Positions 26,969 through 35,442 of a DNA stretch of 64,000 nt are shown here, piece by piece (the first letter of the stretch is position 1; each line of letters opens with the position of its first letter). Below the pieces are notes generated by a model. It had not been told where the DNA came from and did no database searches. It worked only from the letters and a program-made list of their open reading frames with translations. A program made the position numbers and the translations under genes. The stretch is from Spiractinospora alimapuensis (GTDB taxonomy: Bacteria; Actinomycetota; Actinomycetes; Streptosporangiales; Streptosporangiaceae), in assembly GCF_018437505.1 (NCBI RefSeq), contig NZ_CP072467.1, positions 1 to 64,000 on the forward strand, read 5' to 3'.

Positions 26969-27291
26969 CGTGCGACTCCTGACGGCCGGCGCGCCGTTGT
27001 CCACGCGTAGGCGGTGAGACTCAGCACGGCGAACAGCAGGCATCCGGTGAGGACGGACAACAGGACTGGGAAGTCCACGCCCATGTGGACCGTGATCGGT
27101 CCGAGACTGGCGCCGAGGAAGAGCACGAACCCGTTCAGGGCCATGCCTCCCGCCCGGTTCGGTCCCGCGGACTCGCCGAACAGAGTGATCATCGCCGGCA
27201 CCGCGAGCGCGACGCCCGTGACGAACACCAGGCTCGCGAGCGCGAGCCCCCAACACCCCCGACAGCGCCCCCGACGTGCCTCCAAGGACAC
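26965..27291 (-). pseudogene. MFS transporter C-terminal remnant
   Basis: Only about 90 residues with the look of the last three membrane segments of a drug MFS protein are present: LASLVFVTGVALAVPAMITL, NRAGGMALNGFVLFLGASLG, and SVLTGCLLFAVLSLTAYAW. A full transporter has about 400 residues and no N-terminal half lies upstream, where the NTF2-like gene begins. It is a deletion remnant that still ends in an ATGA overlap with the NmrA-like gene, showing the two were once an operon. Confidence 0.7.
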
Positions 27292-27314
27292 ACACAGCGG
27301 TGCGAAAACGCGAC

Positions 27315-27674
27315 CTAACTGAGGACGTTCGCGTTGTCGAGCACCCAGAGCCAGCTTCCGTCGCTCTGGCGACGTGCCACCTCCACCGGCACGTCGCCGT
27401 TGGGGAGGCGTCGCGATGTGAGAGCGAGGTCGCCGGTGACCAGAGCGGGTTCGTCCTCCACGAGGGGGAACGTGACGTCCAGCTCGGCCAGCTCCTCGAG
27501 GCCCGTGCGCACGGCCTCGCGGCCCTCGAAGACCCGGCCGTCAGGAAACCTGGACACCGCCGTCGACTCGAACAGCGCGAGGGCGCCTTCGACGTCGCCA
27601 GCGTTGAGTCGGGAGAAGAACAGCCCACTCAGGTCCTCGGGGCGGGTGTCGACGGTGCGTGCGGGGGTGGTCAT
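27315..27674 (-). CDS. NTF2-like/SnoaL-type protein
   Basis: Protein of 119 aa with the compact alpha+beta cone-fold pattern: LFFSRLNAGDVEGALALFES, then SRFPDGRVFEGREAVRTGLE, ending SWLWVLDNANVLS. This matches SnoaL/NTF2-like proteins, a fold used by isomerases, cyclases and ketosteroid-isomerase-like enzymes and by small stress proteins. No catalytic residues can be assigned. It precedes the MFS remnant and the NmrA-like gene on the same strand and probably shared their promoter. Confidence 0.8.
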   Translation of the reverse strand: MTTPARTVDTRPEDLSGLFFSRLNAGDVEGALALFESTAVSRFPDGRVFEGREAVRTGLEELAELDVTFPLVEDEPALVTGDLALTSRRLPNGDVPVEVARRQSDGSWLWVLDNANVLS

Positions 27675-28336
27675 GTCTGATGTCCTTGTCAACTGGGCTG
27701 AGCGGGGGCGCTGGACCGCGTCGCGATGCCGGTGGCTCTCACGACGCCGTAAGACGCGCGTCGTGGTGTAGCCACCGTCTCGCCGTGTCCGCCCCGCTGG
27801 GTCGGTGTCCTCACTCGTGATGATCCGACTTCGAGTAACGTTGAAGTCAAGTGGGAGTGGTGTGTCGCCGTCGCGCCCGCCGACGATTGGTTCCTCGGGA
27901 GCGTCCGCGTCCACGGAGGAGGAACCCACGATGCGAGTCACGTGGGGCGGGACTTCCCTTCGAGCTTGAGTGACACGCATCACACGCCTTGAGTTCCGGC
28001 AGTCCAGTCGATTCGGGCACGCCGCCACTGTGCCGGGTGGGGCCGCCGGTGCCCCTGTTCGGCCGAGAGCGGAGGACGCGTCCCTAGCGTCGTGCCGACT
28101 CCTTCGTCGACACCTGGGCAGGCGCTATGGCACGCGGCAAGGCAGGACGATCACAGCGACCCGCGACCCCGTGTGGGGTGTTCGCCCCCTCGACCAAACG
28201 TCCGTGTCGGAACCGCCGTCACGACGCTCCCTGTCAACACCATCGTGGACTTCCGGCACGCTTCGCCGAGCAGCGGTGGTGGACCGACCGTCTGCTCGAC
28301 TCACCGCGAGATGAGACGCGCGCCCTCGGGCGGGTG
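27675..28336. other. 662-bp divergent intergenic region
   Basis: It contains the MerR-like promoter at 27820-27850 for the minus-strand genes. No second convincing gene was found; long plus-strand frames near 28127 lack motifs. A regulator gene that once matched the promoter may have been lost here. Confidence 0.4.
27820..27850 (-). promoter_or_regulatory. MerR-type promoter candidate with 19-bp spacer
   Basis: On the minus strand TTGACT (27850-27845) is separated by exactly 19 bp from a weak -10 GATCAT (27825-27820). The spacer contains the dyad ACTTC...GAAGT. A long spacer with a dyad between -35 and -10 is the hallmark of promoters activated by MerR-family proteins. The promoter reads toward the NTF2-like gene, 146 bp downstream. 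No merR gene is in the window. Confidence 0.4.
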
Positions 28337-28828
28337 ATGCGGCGATCGCGCGAATCCACTCCCACGACGATCGATGTCGAGGCCGTGGGTGTCGTCGCCG
28401 GTGCGATGGACGCCTCGGTCGCGGTCACGGCGCCGGGCGGTGTTCGACTGCTGTCGATCGAGACCACCACGCGTCTCGAGGACCTCGACGAGGACGACGT
28501 GTGCGCGTCCCTGGGGTGGTTGGCCGTCCTGTTCACGTTGGGGCTCGACTTCGGGACGGTCTCCGTCGTCCTGGCCGAGCTCGAGTTCACCGCACTCGCC
28601 GGTTCCGGGCTCACCGGGGAGGTTCTCGTGGAGCTGCGGAGTCGGGTGGCGGACGACGGCATGGAGCTGTCCGACGAGGATCTCGCCACGCAGCTTCGGC
28701 TGCTCGGTGTCCACGCCTGTGAACGTCGGGGGCGAGTACAGGCGTGCGTCTGCCTCGCCGACTTCAGCGCGGAGGAGCTGCACGCGCAGATCGTCCGCCG
28801 CCGAGCCGGTGGCGGACGTCGCCCCTAG
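28337..28828 (+). CDS. hypothetical acidic protein
   Basis: Protein of 163 aa from ATG 28337, rich in Glu, Asp, Leu and Val, with a hydrophobic centre (LGWLAVLFTLGLDFGTVSVV) and helical ends (LSDEDLATQLRLLGVHACER, FSAEELHAQIVRRRAGG). Composition and third-base bias look like a real gene, but no family is recognised. It is convergent with the GntR-TetR regulator; their 3' ends overlap by 4 bp. Confidence 0.5.
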   Translation: MRRSRESTPTTIDVEAVGVVAGAMDASVAVTAPGGVRLLSIETTTRLEDLDEDDVCASLGWLAVLFTLGLDFGTVSVVLAELEFTALAGSGLTGEVLVELRSRVADDGMELSDEDLATQLRLLGVHACERRGRVQACVCLADFSAEELHAQIVRRRAGGGRRP

Positions 28829-29766
28829 GCACCGGGTTCGGGTCGCAGGAGGGCGGCGATCCCGTCCAGGACGCGTCGCAGGCCGAACTCGAAGTGTTCG
28901 TCGAGGTCGAGACGGTACCCGGGCTCCTGAGCGATGGACTGTGTGAGATGCGGGTACCGCTCGGGGGCGTCGTCGGTGAGTTGGGTGGTGAGCCACTCAC
29001 CGCCCGAGAGGCCGGTCTGGTCGTCCATCGCCCTCTGGACCTCCAGGTTCGTGGCGGTTCCGCGGACGTAGTTCGCCACGGTGAAGTGCACCATCATGCG
29101 GGTCTGGGGGTCCAGGTCGAGTGCGCGCATTCGTTGGATGGTCCACTCCGCGTAACGGGCGATGTTGGGCTGGACGTTGGGGTGGGTGAGGGAGACGAGC
29201 GACGGTAGCCACGGGTGTCGCCGGTAGATCCGCCACTGCATCCGTGCCGCGAGCGCGAGGCCGTGCCGCCAGTGTTCCGGCGGTCGCGTCGGGTAGTCGA
29301 TCTCCCCGAAGACCGCGTCGGCCATCATGTCCGTCAGCGCGTCCTTGTTGGGGATGTGCCGGTAAAGGGACATGGTCGGCGCACCCAGCGCATTGGCGAC
29401 ACCGCGCATCGACACCGCGGTGAGCCCCTCGCCGTCGGCGATGGCCACCGCCGCACCGGTGATGCGGGCCGCCGTCAACTCTTTGCTGGCTGCGGAGGAT
29501 GGGGCCGTGGGTCCGGACGTGGGCTTTGGTTCGGGTGCGGGACCCGCGACGACCGTCCCCACACGGGGGACCACCCGCACCAGGCCCTCGTCCCTGAGCG
29601 TGTCCAGGGCCTTGGCCGCGGTCGCCTTCGCGACCCCCCACTCCTCGGTGATCCCCCGTGTCGAGGGAACCCGGTCGCCGGGGCGGAGCTCGCCCGTCGA
29701 AATGCGCGCGCGGATCTCCCCGACGATCCGGAGGTAGGGGGGAACCGCTGGGTCGAGACTCGTCAT
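28825..29766 (-). CDS. GntR-TetR fusion transcriptional regulator
   Basis: Protein of 313 aa with two DNA-binding modules. Residues about 8-75 form a GntR-type winged helix (YLRIVGEIRARISTGELRPG, VPSTRGITEEWGVAKATAAK). After a Pro/Ser linker, a TetR helix-turn-helix (ITGAAVAIADGEGLTAVSMR, APTMSLYRHIPNKDALTDMM) leads into a TetR C-terminal ligand domain. The same C-terminal style occurs in the TetR at 32605. It is divergent from the carotenoid-cleavage-type dioxygenase, and the shared region carries repeated CCTAGG-centred sites. I infer that it represses that gene in response to an aromatic or apocarotenoid ligand. Confidence 0.85.
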   Translation of the reverse strand: MTSLDPAVPPYLRIVGEIRARISTGELRPGDRVPSTRGITEEWGVAKATAAKALDTLRDEGLVRVVPRVGTVVAGPAPEPKPTSGPTAPSSAASKELTAARITGAAVAIADGEGLTAVSMRGVANALGAPTMSLYRHIPNKDALTDMMADAVFGEIDYPTRPPEHWRHGLALAARMQWRIYRRHPWLPSLVSLTHPNVQPNIARYAEWTIQRMRALDLDPQTRMMVHFTVANYVRGTATNLEVQRAMDDQTGLSGGEWLTTQLTDDAPERYPHLTQSIAQEPGYRLDLDEHFEFGLRRVLDGIAALLRPEPGA

Positions 29767-29790
29767 GGGTCGCTCCTTCGTACTGTCCCA

Positions 29791-29912
29791 CTGTCCTAGG
29801 TCAGACGGCGTCGCGCGTGTCCTGTTGGTCAACTTTCGTGCGTTTTGCTCGCACTGCTGTCGGGCGAGGATCGACCGTGCTGACCTAGGGCAGTATATCT
29901 CCTAGGCTGGAG
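29791..29912. promoter_or_regulatory. three CCTAGG-centred operator candidates
   Basis: CTGTCCTAGGTCAG (29791-29804) and CTGACCTAGGGCAG (29880-29893) are 13/14 matches to each other in inverted orientation, and each is a one-mismatch version of the palindrome CTGACCTAGGTCAG. A third, CTCCTAGGCTGGAG, is at 29899-29912. They sit between the GntR-TetR regulator and the dioxygenase, and are the best candidates for that regulator's binding sites. Confidence 0.6.
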
Positions 29913-29948
29913 TCGAAGTCAAAGTATTGAGCTGGTGTGCAACGATGC

Positions 29949-29980
29949 GTACGCTGTACGTGCGAGCGCGTACAGTGTAC
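29949..29980. promoter_or_regulatory. inverted repeat GTACGCTGTACG-N8-CGTACAGTGTAC
   Basis: A 12-bp imperfect inverted repeat (11 of 12 pairs) with an inner perfect TGTACG/CGTACA pair, 41 bp upstream of the dioxygenase start. It may bind the TetR half of the divergent regulator, or mark the dioxygenase promoter region. Confidence 0.5.
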
Positions 29981-30021
29981 GGATCCGCTTGTCGATGGAT
30001 TGACCGACCCGAGGAGTTCCT

Positions 30022-31431
30022 ATGCAGCCCCAGTCCGTTCCCGACCCGAGGTCGGGCGCGCGTGAGAACCGGTATCTGGAAGGTGTCTTCGCGCCGGTGA
30101 CCGAAGAGGTCACGGCGTACGACCTGCCGGTGACGGGACGGATCCCGCGTGAACTCAGTGGCCGCTACCTCCGGATCGGTCCCAACCCGTTGGGGATCGA
30201 CGATCCCGCAGCGCACATCTGGGCCGCCGGGACGGGGATGGTGCACGGTGTGCGTATCCGCGACGGCCGGGCGGAGTGGTACCGCAACCGTTGGGTGCGT
30301 GACTCGAACATGCTGGACGCCCTGGGCGAACCGCGGCGGCCGAACTCCCTGGAACCGTGGATGGACTTCGCGCCCAACGTGAACGTGATCAGTCACGCCG
30401 GGCGCATTTTCGCCCTCGCGGAGGCCGGCGCGCTGCCCTACGAGCTCAGCGACGAGCTCGACACGGTGGGGCACTGCGATCTGGGCCTCACCGCCGAGGG
30501 ATTCAGCGCGAACGCCCACTCCAAGTTCGACGCGCGCACGGGGGAGCTGCACTCACTCGCCTACATCCCCGGAAAGGCGTACGCGGAGCACATCGTCACC
30601 GACGCCACCGGAGTGGTGGTCCGCGTCACGCGGATCCCCACGGCGTCCGACACGCCCTACATGCACGACTTCGCGCTCACCGAGAACCACGTGATCCTCT
30701 ACGACACGCCCCTGGTCTACAGCAACGAGGCGATGGCGGCCGGGGCGCGGCCCGACAAGGCGCTCCAGTGGGACCACGACCATCCGGGACGTGTGGGCGT
30801 GATGCCCAGGTCCGGAGGGGCGGTCCGGTGGCTGGAGAGCACGCCGGCACACATCAGCCACACGCTCAACGCACACGACGACGGTTCATCGGTCGTCGTC
30901 GACCTGATCACCACAGACGCGCCCGCCGATCCGGCCGACCCGGGCAGCGCCCCACCAACGCTGGACCGCTGGACCCTCGACCTCGCCGGCGATCGCCTGT
31001 CCCGGCAGCGGATCGATGACCGCCCCCAGGACTTCCCCCGCGTCAACGAGTCGAAGGTGTCGCGGCCCTACCGGTACGGCTACTCGGCCGTCTCCGCCCT
31101 CTACGACCTCCCCTTCCCGGTCGACGGGCAGCACCCCGACGAGACCTTCAGCAACGCGCTCGTCAAGCACGACCTGCTGCGCGGAACCACCGAGGTACAC
31201 GGATTCGCCGCGGACGCCGCCGTCGGTGAAGCGGTCTTCGCCGCGGCACCAGGGGGGCATGAGGAGGACGACGGATACCTGATGGCCTACGTGCACAACC
31301 CCGACCGGGGCGCCGCCGACCTGGTGATAGTGGCGTCGCAGGACTTCGCGAGCGCCCCGGTCGCGCGGGTGCACCTCCCAGTCCGGGTGCCCCTCGGCCT
31401 CCACGGAAATTGGGTCCCCGACCCCGAGTAG
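30022..31431 (+). CDS. carotenoid-cleavage/lignostilbene-type dioxygenase
   Basis: Protein of 469 aa. The four iron-ligand histidines of the carotenoid oxygenase family can be placed at H166 (NAHSKFD...TGEL), H215 (MHDFALTENH), H280 (HTLNAHDDG) and H461 (LGLHGNW), and RIGPNP and GDGM-like GTGMVHG occur in the right place. These non-haem iron enzymes split double bonds of carotenoids, stilbenes or phenylpropenes with oxygen. Soluble bacterial members of this length are often aromatic-alkene cleavers, so the substrate is open. It is divergent from a GntR-TetR regulator. Confidence 0.88.
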   Translation: MQPQSVPDPRSGARENRYLEGVFAPVTEEVTAYDLPVTGRIPRELSGRYLRIGPNPLGIDDPAAHIWAAGTGMVHGVRIRDGRAEWYRNRWVRDSNMLDALGEPRRPNSLEPWMDFAPNVNVISHAGRIFALAEAGALPYELSDELDTVGHCDLGLTAEGFSANAHSKFDARTGELHSLAYIPGKAYAEHIVTDATGVVVRVTRIPTASDTPYMHDFALTENHVILYDTPLVYSNEAMAAGARPDKALQWDHDHPGRVGVMPRSGGAVRWLESTPAHISHTLNAHDDGSSVVVDLITTDAPADPADPGSAPPTLDRWTLDLAGDRLSRQRIDDRPQDFPRVNESKVSRPYRYGYSAVSALYDLPFPVDGQHPDETFSNALVKHDLLRGTTEVHGFAADAAVGEAVFAAAPGGHEEDDGYLMAYVHNPDRGAADLVIVASQDFASAPVARVHLPVRVPLGLHGNWVPDPE

Positions 31432-31574
31432 CCCAGACCCGTGGCGCCACCCGGGCCCGCGGCGCGGACAGTCGCGGAGGGTGTGGACGGAAGACGTCCG
31501 CCACCGGAGCGGACCCGGTCCCCGCTCCGGGAGGGGGCCGTTTGATGGCGGGCCGCCCTCTCCTCTGCGCCGGT

Positions 31575-31596
31575 GCTGGTGTCCTTGGACACCAGC
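31575..31596. terminator. hairpin between convergent genes
   Basis: A perfect 10-bp stem, GCTGGTGTCC and GGACACCAGC, with a 2-nt loop. It lies between the dioxygenase and the alpha/beta hydrolase and ends 5 bp before the hydrolase stop, so it can serve both strands. Confidence 0.6.
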
Positions 31597-31600
31597 GGTG

Positions 31601-32521
31601 TCACGGTCGGTCGGTGGTCCGAGAGTGCTCGTCGGCGAGCGCGCGCATCTCGGCGGCGACCGTCGGCCACACCGGTTCGGGGATGTCGTGGCCGACCCCC
31701 GGCAGGACCCGCTTCCGCGCGCCGGGGATGCGGGAGGCGATCACACGGGCGGCCCGCGGCCGAATCAGCGGGTCGTCCTCGCCGTGCACGACCAATGTGG
31801 GCGCGGTGATCGTGTCGATCGCCGCGCCGTTCCACTGGGCACCGATCTGTCGGCTCTGTGCCTCGGCGTCCCGGGTTCCGACGTCGGCGAGACGTTCGGC
31901 TCGGAGGCGTTCCGAGGCCTCGTCGAAGGGTTGGTGTGGTGAGGCACAGAAGCGGGCGATGGCGACGGTCGCCTCGACGGTGCCCTCCTTGGTGTCCGGG
32001 TAGTTCATCCGGACCAACCGGGGGATCGACGGAAGGTGGATGAAGCGCAGCGTGCCCAGCCCACCCACGTCGCCGGGCACCGCCCCGATGGAGGTCACCG
32101 TGCGCACCCGATCCGGGTGGCGTACGGCGATCCGCTGCGCCGTCGCACCGCCCAGGGACACCCCACACAGGTGTGCCGACTTCCAACCGAGTTCGTCCAT
32201 CACGGCGATGGCGTCGTCGGCCATGTCCTCGGCCGTGTAGGCCTCGCCCCGTCTGCGGAGCAACGCGGTGAAAGGCGAACGGGTCGCGGTTGGTGGGAGG
32301 TGAGTCGACTCACCGGCGTCGCGCTGGTCGTAGCGGGCCACAGCGAATCCGTGCTCGGACAGGGCCTGGCACAGGCCATCCGGCCACCACCACCGACTGA
32401 CTCCCATTCCCATGATCAGCAGGAGCGGGTCCCCCGCGCATCGGTCGACGAACGTGTCGTAGGCGAGTTCGACCTTCCCGTTGCGCGCCCAGCGGGTCGG
32501 GGTCCAGGGGTCGCGGTCCAT
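31601..32521 (-). CDS. alpha/beta hydrolase
   Basis: Protein of 306 aa with the oxyanion-loop LLLIMGMGVSRWWWPDG, the nucleophile elbow GVSLGGA, the acid in VVHGEDDPLI and the catalytic His in LPGVGHDIPEPV. It resembles actinobacterial hydrolases annotated as DhaA/esterase or lactone hydrolases. ATG 32521 follows GGAAGGAG. It is divergent from a TetR regulator that likely controls it. The substrate is unknown; an ester or lactone of the neighbouring oxidative pathway is possible. Confidence 0.85.
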   Translation of the reverse strand: MDRDPWTPTRWARNGKVELAYDTFVDRCAGDPLLLIMGMGVSRWWWPDGLCQALSEHGFAVARYDQRDAGESTHLPPTATRSPFTALLRRRGEAYTAEDMADDAIAVMDELGWKSAHLCGVSLGGATAQRIAVRHPDRVRTVTSIGAVPGDVGGLGTLRFIHLPSIPRLVRMNYPDTKEGTVEATVAIARFCASPHQPFDEASERLRAERLADVGTRDAEAQSRQIGAQWNGAAIDTITAPTLVVHGEDDPLIRPRAARVIASRIPGARKRVLPGVGHDIPEPVWPTVAAEMRALADEHSRTTDRP

Positions 32522-32604
32522 GGCTCCACTCCTTCCAATACTGCGATCGCTGTTCTCGGTATTAGGATAAGGGTACACAAACGCGGGTGAGGCAGGGGGT
32601 ACCG

Positions 32605-33324
32605 GTGGGCGACGAACCGAGGTCCGTATGGGACCGTCCCGAACGGGGAGCGCGAGGACCCGCACCGGAGCGCAGTCGGGCCGAGATCACCGCCGTCGCG
32701 GTCGGTCTGGCTGACAGTGGAGGGCTCTCGGCGGTGTCCATGCGTCAGGTCGCCCGACGGTTGGGAACCGGCCCGGCCTCGCTGTACCGCTACGTCGCCA
32801 CACGGGACGACCTACTGGACCTCATGGCGGACGCGGTCGCGGGGGAGATCGACCTGAGTGTGCCTCCCACGGGTGACCCGGTCTCCGACCTCGTCGCGCT
32901 CGCCGGGCGCGCCAAACGGGTGTACCTCGCGCACCCGTGGATGCTGGACCTGCCCACCGAACCGACCCTGGGTCCTCACGGGGTCGACTACCTGGAATAC
33001 ACGCTGGCCGCGTTGGCGCCGGCGTCGTTGCCCCCCCGAACCCAGATTGAGACGGTTGGACTGGTCAACGGGCTGGTCACCCTGTTCGCTCGCACGGAAC
33101 TGCGTCGTCGGAGCGCGCAGACCGACCCCCAACTGACCTACGCCGCGGCGCTCGCCGCGACCGTGACCCCGGACCGGCACCCTTTCATCGTCGCCACGAT
33201 GACCGCCTCCACCGACGGAACCGACCCCGAGGACACCCACTCCCTGTTCGAGCGCATGCTGCGCCGCGTGCTCACCGGACTCGTCGAACCCCCACGACCT
33301 GTCGCCGGGTCGTCACCAACGTGA
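32605..33324 (+). CDS. TetR family transcriptional regulator
   Basis: Protein of 239 aa from GTG 32605, preceded by GGCAGGGGG. The TetR helix-turn-helix is ITAVAVGLADSGGLSAVSMR then QVARRLGTGPASLYRYVATR (about residues 30-70), followed by a C-terminal ligand domain of the tetracycline-repressor type. It is closely related in its C-terminus to the TetR half of the regulator at 28825. Divergent from the alpha/beta hydrolase, its presumed target. Confidence 0.87.
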   Translation: MGDEPRSVWDRPERGARGPAPERSRAEITAVAVGLADSGGLSAVSMRQVARRLGTGPASLYRYVATRDDLLDLMADAVAGEIDLSVPPTGDPVSDLVALAGRAKRVYLAHPWMLDLPTEPTLGPHGVDYLEYTLAALAPASLPPRTQIETVGLVNGLVTLFARTELRRRSAQTDPQLTYAAALAATVTPDRHPFIVATMTASTDGTDPEDTHSLFERMLRRVLTGLVEPPRPVAGSSPT

Positions 33325-33485
33325 GGTCGGACCCGCTCGGGCAGGGCAACCGACGGACCCGGGGGGCCGTCGGTGCCCGGGGCCGCGGTACGGCCCCGGG
33401 CCGAGAGACGCGGGAAGCGCGGGGCGAGGATCTCGTTCCGCCCTACGGCGCTCTGTGCGCGAAGGGCCTCCACGCCGCGGTCGTC

Positions 33486-34130
33486 TCAGAGCAACGTGGA
33501 CCAGTACGCCCAGAACGCGTGGGTGATCGCGGCGACGACGACGATCCCCCAGACCGTGAGCACCACCGTGTGGTTGCGGGCCAGAACACCCACCGTCCCC
33601 CGCAGGGGCGGCGGTACGGGGAGCTGCCCGGTTCGGACGTTGTGCAGGGTGACGTACCAGAAGATCGGGATCATCACCGCCCAGACGACCATGCAGTAGG
33701 GACAGAGCGCGCCGATCCGGTACAGACTCTGCGCGATCAACCAGTGGACGAACACCACCCCGAACAGGACCCCGGCCTGCAGCCCCAACCAGAACCAGAG
33801 CCGGAACCCCGCGCCGGCGAGCAGCGCGGTGCCGACGGTCAGGACCACGGAGAAGGCGCCCACTCCGAGGATGGGGTTCGGGATCCCGAACACCTCGGCC
33901 TGGGGCGTGGTCATGACACTGCCGCACGAGAGAACCGGGTTGATGCTGCACGTGGGGACGTGGTCCGGGGAGACCAGCATCCGGATCTTCTCGACGAGGA
34001 GCGCGGTCGCCGCGAGCAGCCCCGTCGCTCCCCCCACGGTCAGCAGCCAGGGAAGGGCACGCGAGATGATGGTGACCTCGGCGCCCGGCGCGGTGACCGC
34101 GGGGCGGGGCGGCGCGCTTGGCACGGTCAT
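33486..34130 (-). CDS. vitamin K epoxide reductase (VKOR) family membrane protein
   Basis: Protein of 214 aa with about five membrane segments. The redox loop has C61 and C69 (CSINPVLSC), and the active-site pair CPYC is at 143-146 in the fourth segment. Bacterial VKOR reoxidises the periplasmic or extracytoplasmic disulfide donor DsbA and passes electrons to quinone. It starts within the stop of the DsbA-like gene (ATGA), so the two are a unit for oxidative folding of exported proteins, such as the secreted hydrolases of this window. Confidence 0.9.
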   Translation of the reverse strand: MTVPSAPPRPAVTAPGAEVTIISRALPWLLTVGGATGLLAATALLVEKIRMLVSPDHVPTCSINPVLSCGSVMTTPQAEVFGIPNPILGVGAFSVVLTVGTALLAGAGFRLWFWLGLQAGVLFGVVFVHWLIAQSLYRIGALCPYCMVVWAVMIPIFWYVTLHNVRTGQLPVPPPLRGTVGVLARNHTVVLTVWGIVVVAAITHAFWAYWSTLL

Positions 34131-34807
34131 CCCGCGAGCTCCTGGTCGATCAGGGAGGCCAGGGCGTCGTAGCTGGGCATGCTCTGGGTCTGGGTCCCGT
34201 TGACGTAGATCGTCGGCGTTCCCCGCACCCCCAGTTCCTGACCGTCGTCGAAGTCCGACCGGATCCGGGCCAGCGTCTCGGGCGCCTCCACCGTCTCGGT
34301 GAACTCCTCCATGTCCAGCCCGATGTCCTCGGCGAAGCCCTCGAACACCTCCGCCTGTGACTCCTGTCGCTCGCCCCACTCACCCTGGGTTTCGAACATG
34401 CGCGCGTACATCTCCTCCAGCGCGTCCTGCTGTGCCGCCGCCTCGACCGCCGCGGCGGCCGGTTCGGAGTTGGCGTGCCCGGGAAGCGGGAAATAGCGCA
34501 GGACCACGTTGATCTCCCCTTCGTAGTCCTCTCGGATCTGTTCCATGATCGGGAACTGTGCGCGGCAGGCCTCGCACTCGAAGTCCAGGAACTCCACCAC
34601 CGTCACCGGCGAGTCCTCGACGCGGTCCAGGTAGTGGCTGTCATCGCGGACGAGGAGCTCGGTGTCGACCGCGGGTCCGCCCGCGGTGTCGGCGTCGGGG
34701 TCTCCCGTGGGCGCGGGGGAGGTGCGGTTGTTGAGGACGAGGAGTACGCCGAGGGCGACGATCACGGCTCCGAGCAGGCCGAGGGTGATGCCGAGGTTCT
34801 TGTTCAC
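34127..34807 (-). CDS. DsbA-like thioredoxin-domain protein, membrane-anchored
   Basis: Protein of 226 aa with an N-terminal membrane anchor (residues about 5-25) and an extracytoplasmic DsbA domain (TVVEFLDFECEACRAQFP). The active-site CEAC is at 78-81 and a cis-Pro loop VRGTPTIYVNG lies near the end. It introduces disulfides into secreted proteins and is recharged by the VKOR encoded next. The GTG start at 34807 is supported by the membrane anchor directly after it. Confidence 0.88.
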   Translation of the reverse strand: MNKNLGITLGLLGAVIVALGVLLVLNNRTSPAPTGDPDADTAGGPAVDTELLVRDDSHYLDRVEDSPVTVVEFLDFECEACRAQFPIMEQIREDYEGEINVVLRYFPLPGHANSEPAAAAVEAAAQQDALEEMYARMFETQGEWGERQESQAEVFEGFAEDIGLDMEEFTETVEAPETLARIRSDFDDGQELGVRGTPTIYVNGTQTQSMPSYDALASLIDQELAG

Positions 34808-34930
34808 GGTTGCTGTCCAAGGGTGCGCACACGCGCCACGGGCGCGCGTCAACGGTCAGATGAGGATGGTGCCCCCTCCTCGGGGGCGCGGTGTGTGGCC
34901 CCCGATGCGTGAGGGCCGCACGGGCGTCAT

Positions 34931-35332
34931 CTAGACCCGGTGGACACAGAGCAGGCGAAGCAGCCGATGGCCGAACCGGTGGACCGGCGACGATCCAACC
35001 GGGCGGAGAAGCGGCCTGGGCCGCGGTACGAGGAGTCCGACGACGGGGAGAAGGCCCAGCCCCGCGGCGATCGGAGGCGTTGGGTTGGTGATGCCCTCCG
35101 CCTCGCCCATCTCGCAGGAGTGGGCGGCTCCTCGCTCGTTCACGGGTGTTGGCCGAGCCTCTCCCTCCGTCCGCTCGTCGCCAGTGGCCACGGTGGCGGG
35201 GGATGGTGTCCCGGCGTCGTGTGGAGCGAGGTCCACCCCGGGGCAGAGCGCGCACACGAAGAACAGGAGACCCACGACGACCAGCGACACCGAGAGAGTC
35301 CGGTGTCGCGCCGTTGGCCAGCCGCTGCGCAT
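34931..35332 (-). CDS. small membrane protein, DUF6153-like
   Basis: Protein of 133 aa with two hydrophobic segments (SLVVVGLLFFVCALCPG near the N-terminus and IAAGLGLLPVVGLLV later), separated by a polar stretch, and a basic tail ending LRLLCVHRV. The layout resembles the DUF6153 family of actinobacterial membrane proteins; function unknown. A TAGAGT hexamer (35344-35339) ends 6 nt before ATG 35332, so the message is probably leaderless. Neighbour of the DsbA/VKOR pair on the same strand. Confidence 0.5.
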   Translation of the reverse strand: MRSGWPTARHRTLSVSLVVVGLLFFVCALCPGVDLAPHDAGTPSPATVATGDERTEGEARPTPVNERGAAHSCEMGEAEGITNPTPPIAAGLGLLPVVGLLVPRPRPLLRPVGSSPVHRFGHRLLRLLCVHRV

Positions 35333-35442
35333 GTCCAAACTCTAGTGGCGTCACCGCCCCCCGCGACGCCGATCCCCGACACACGCCGCGACATCACCCG
35401 TCATCCGGTCGTCCCACCGGACCACGGGGCGCGGCGGCGTCC

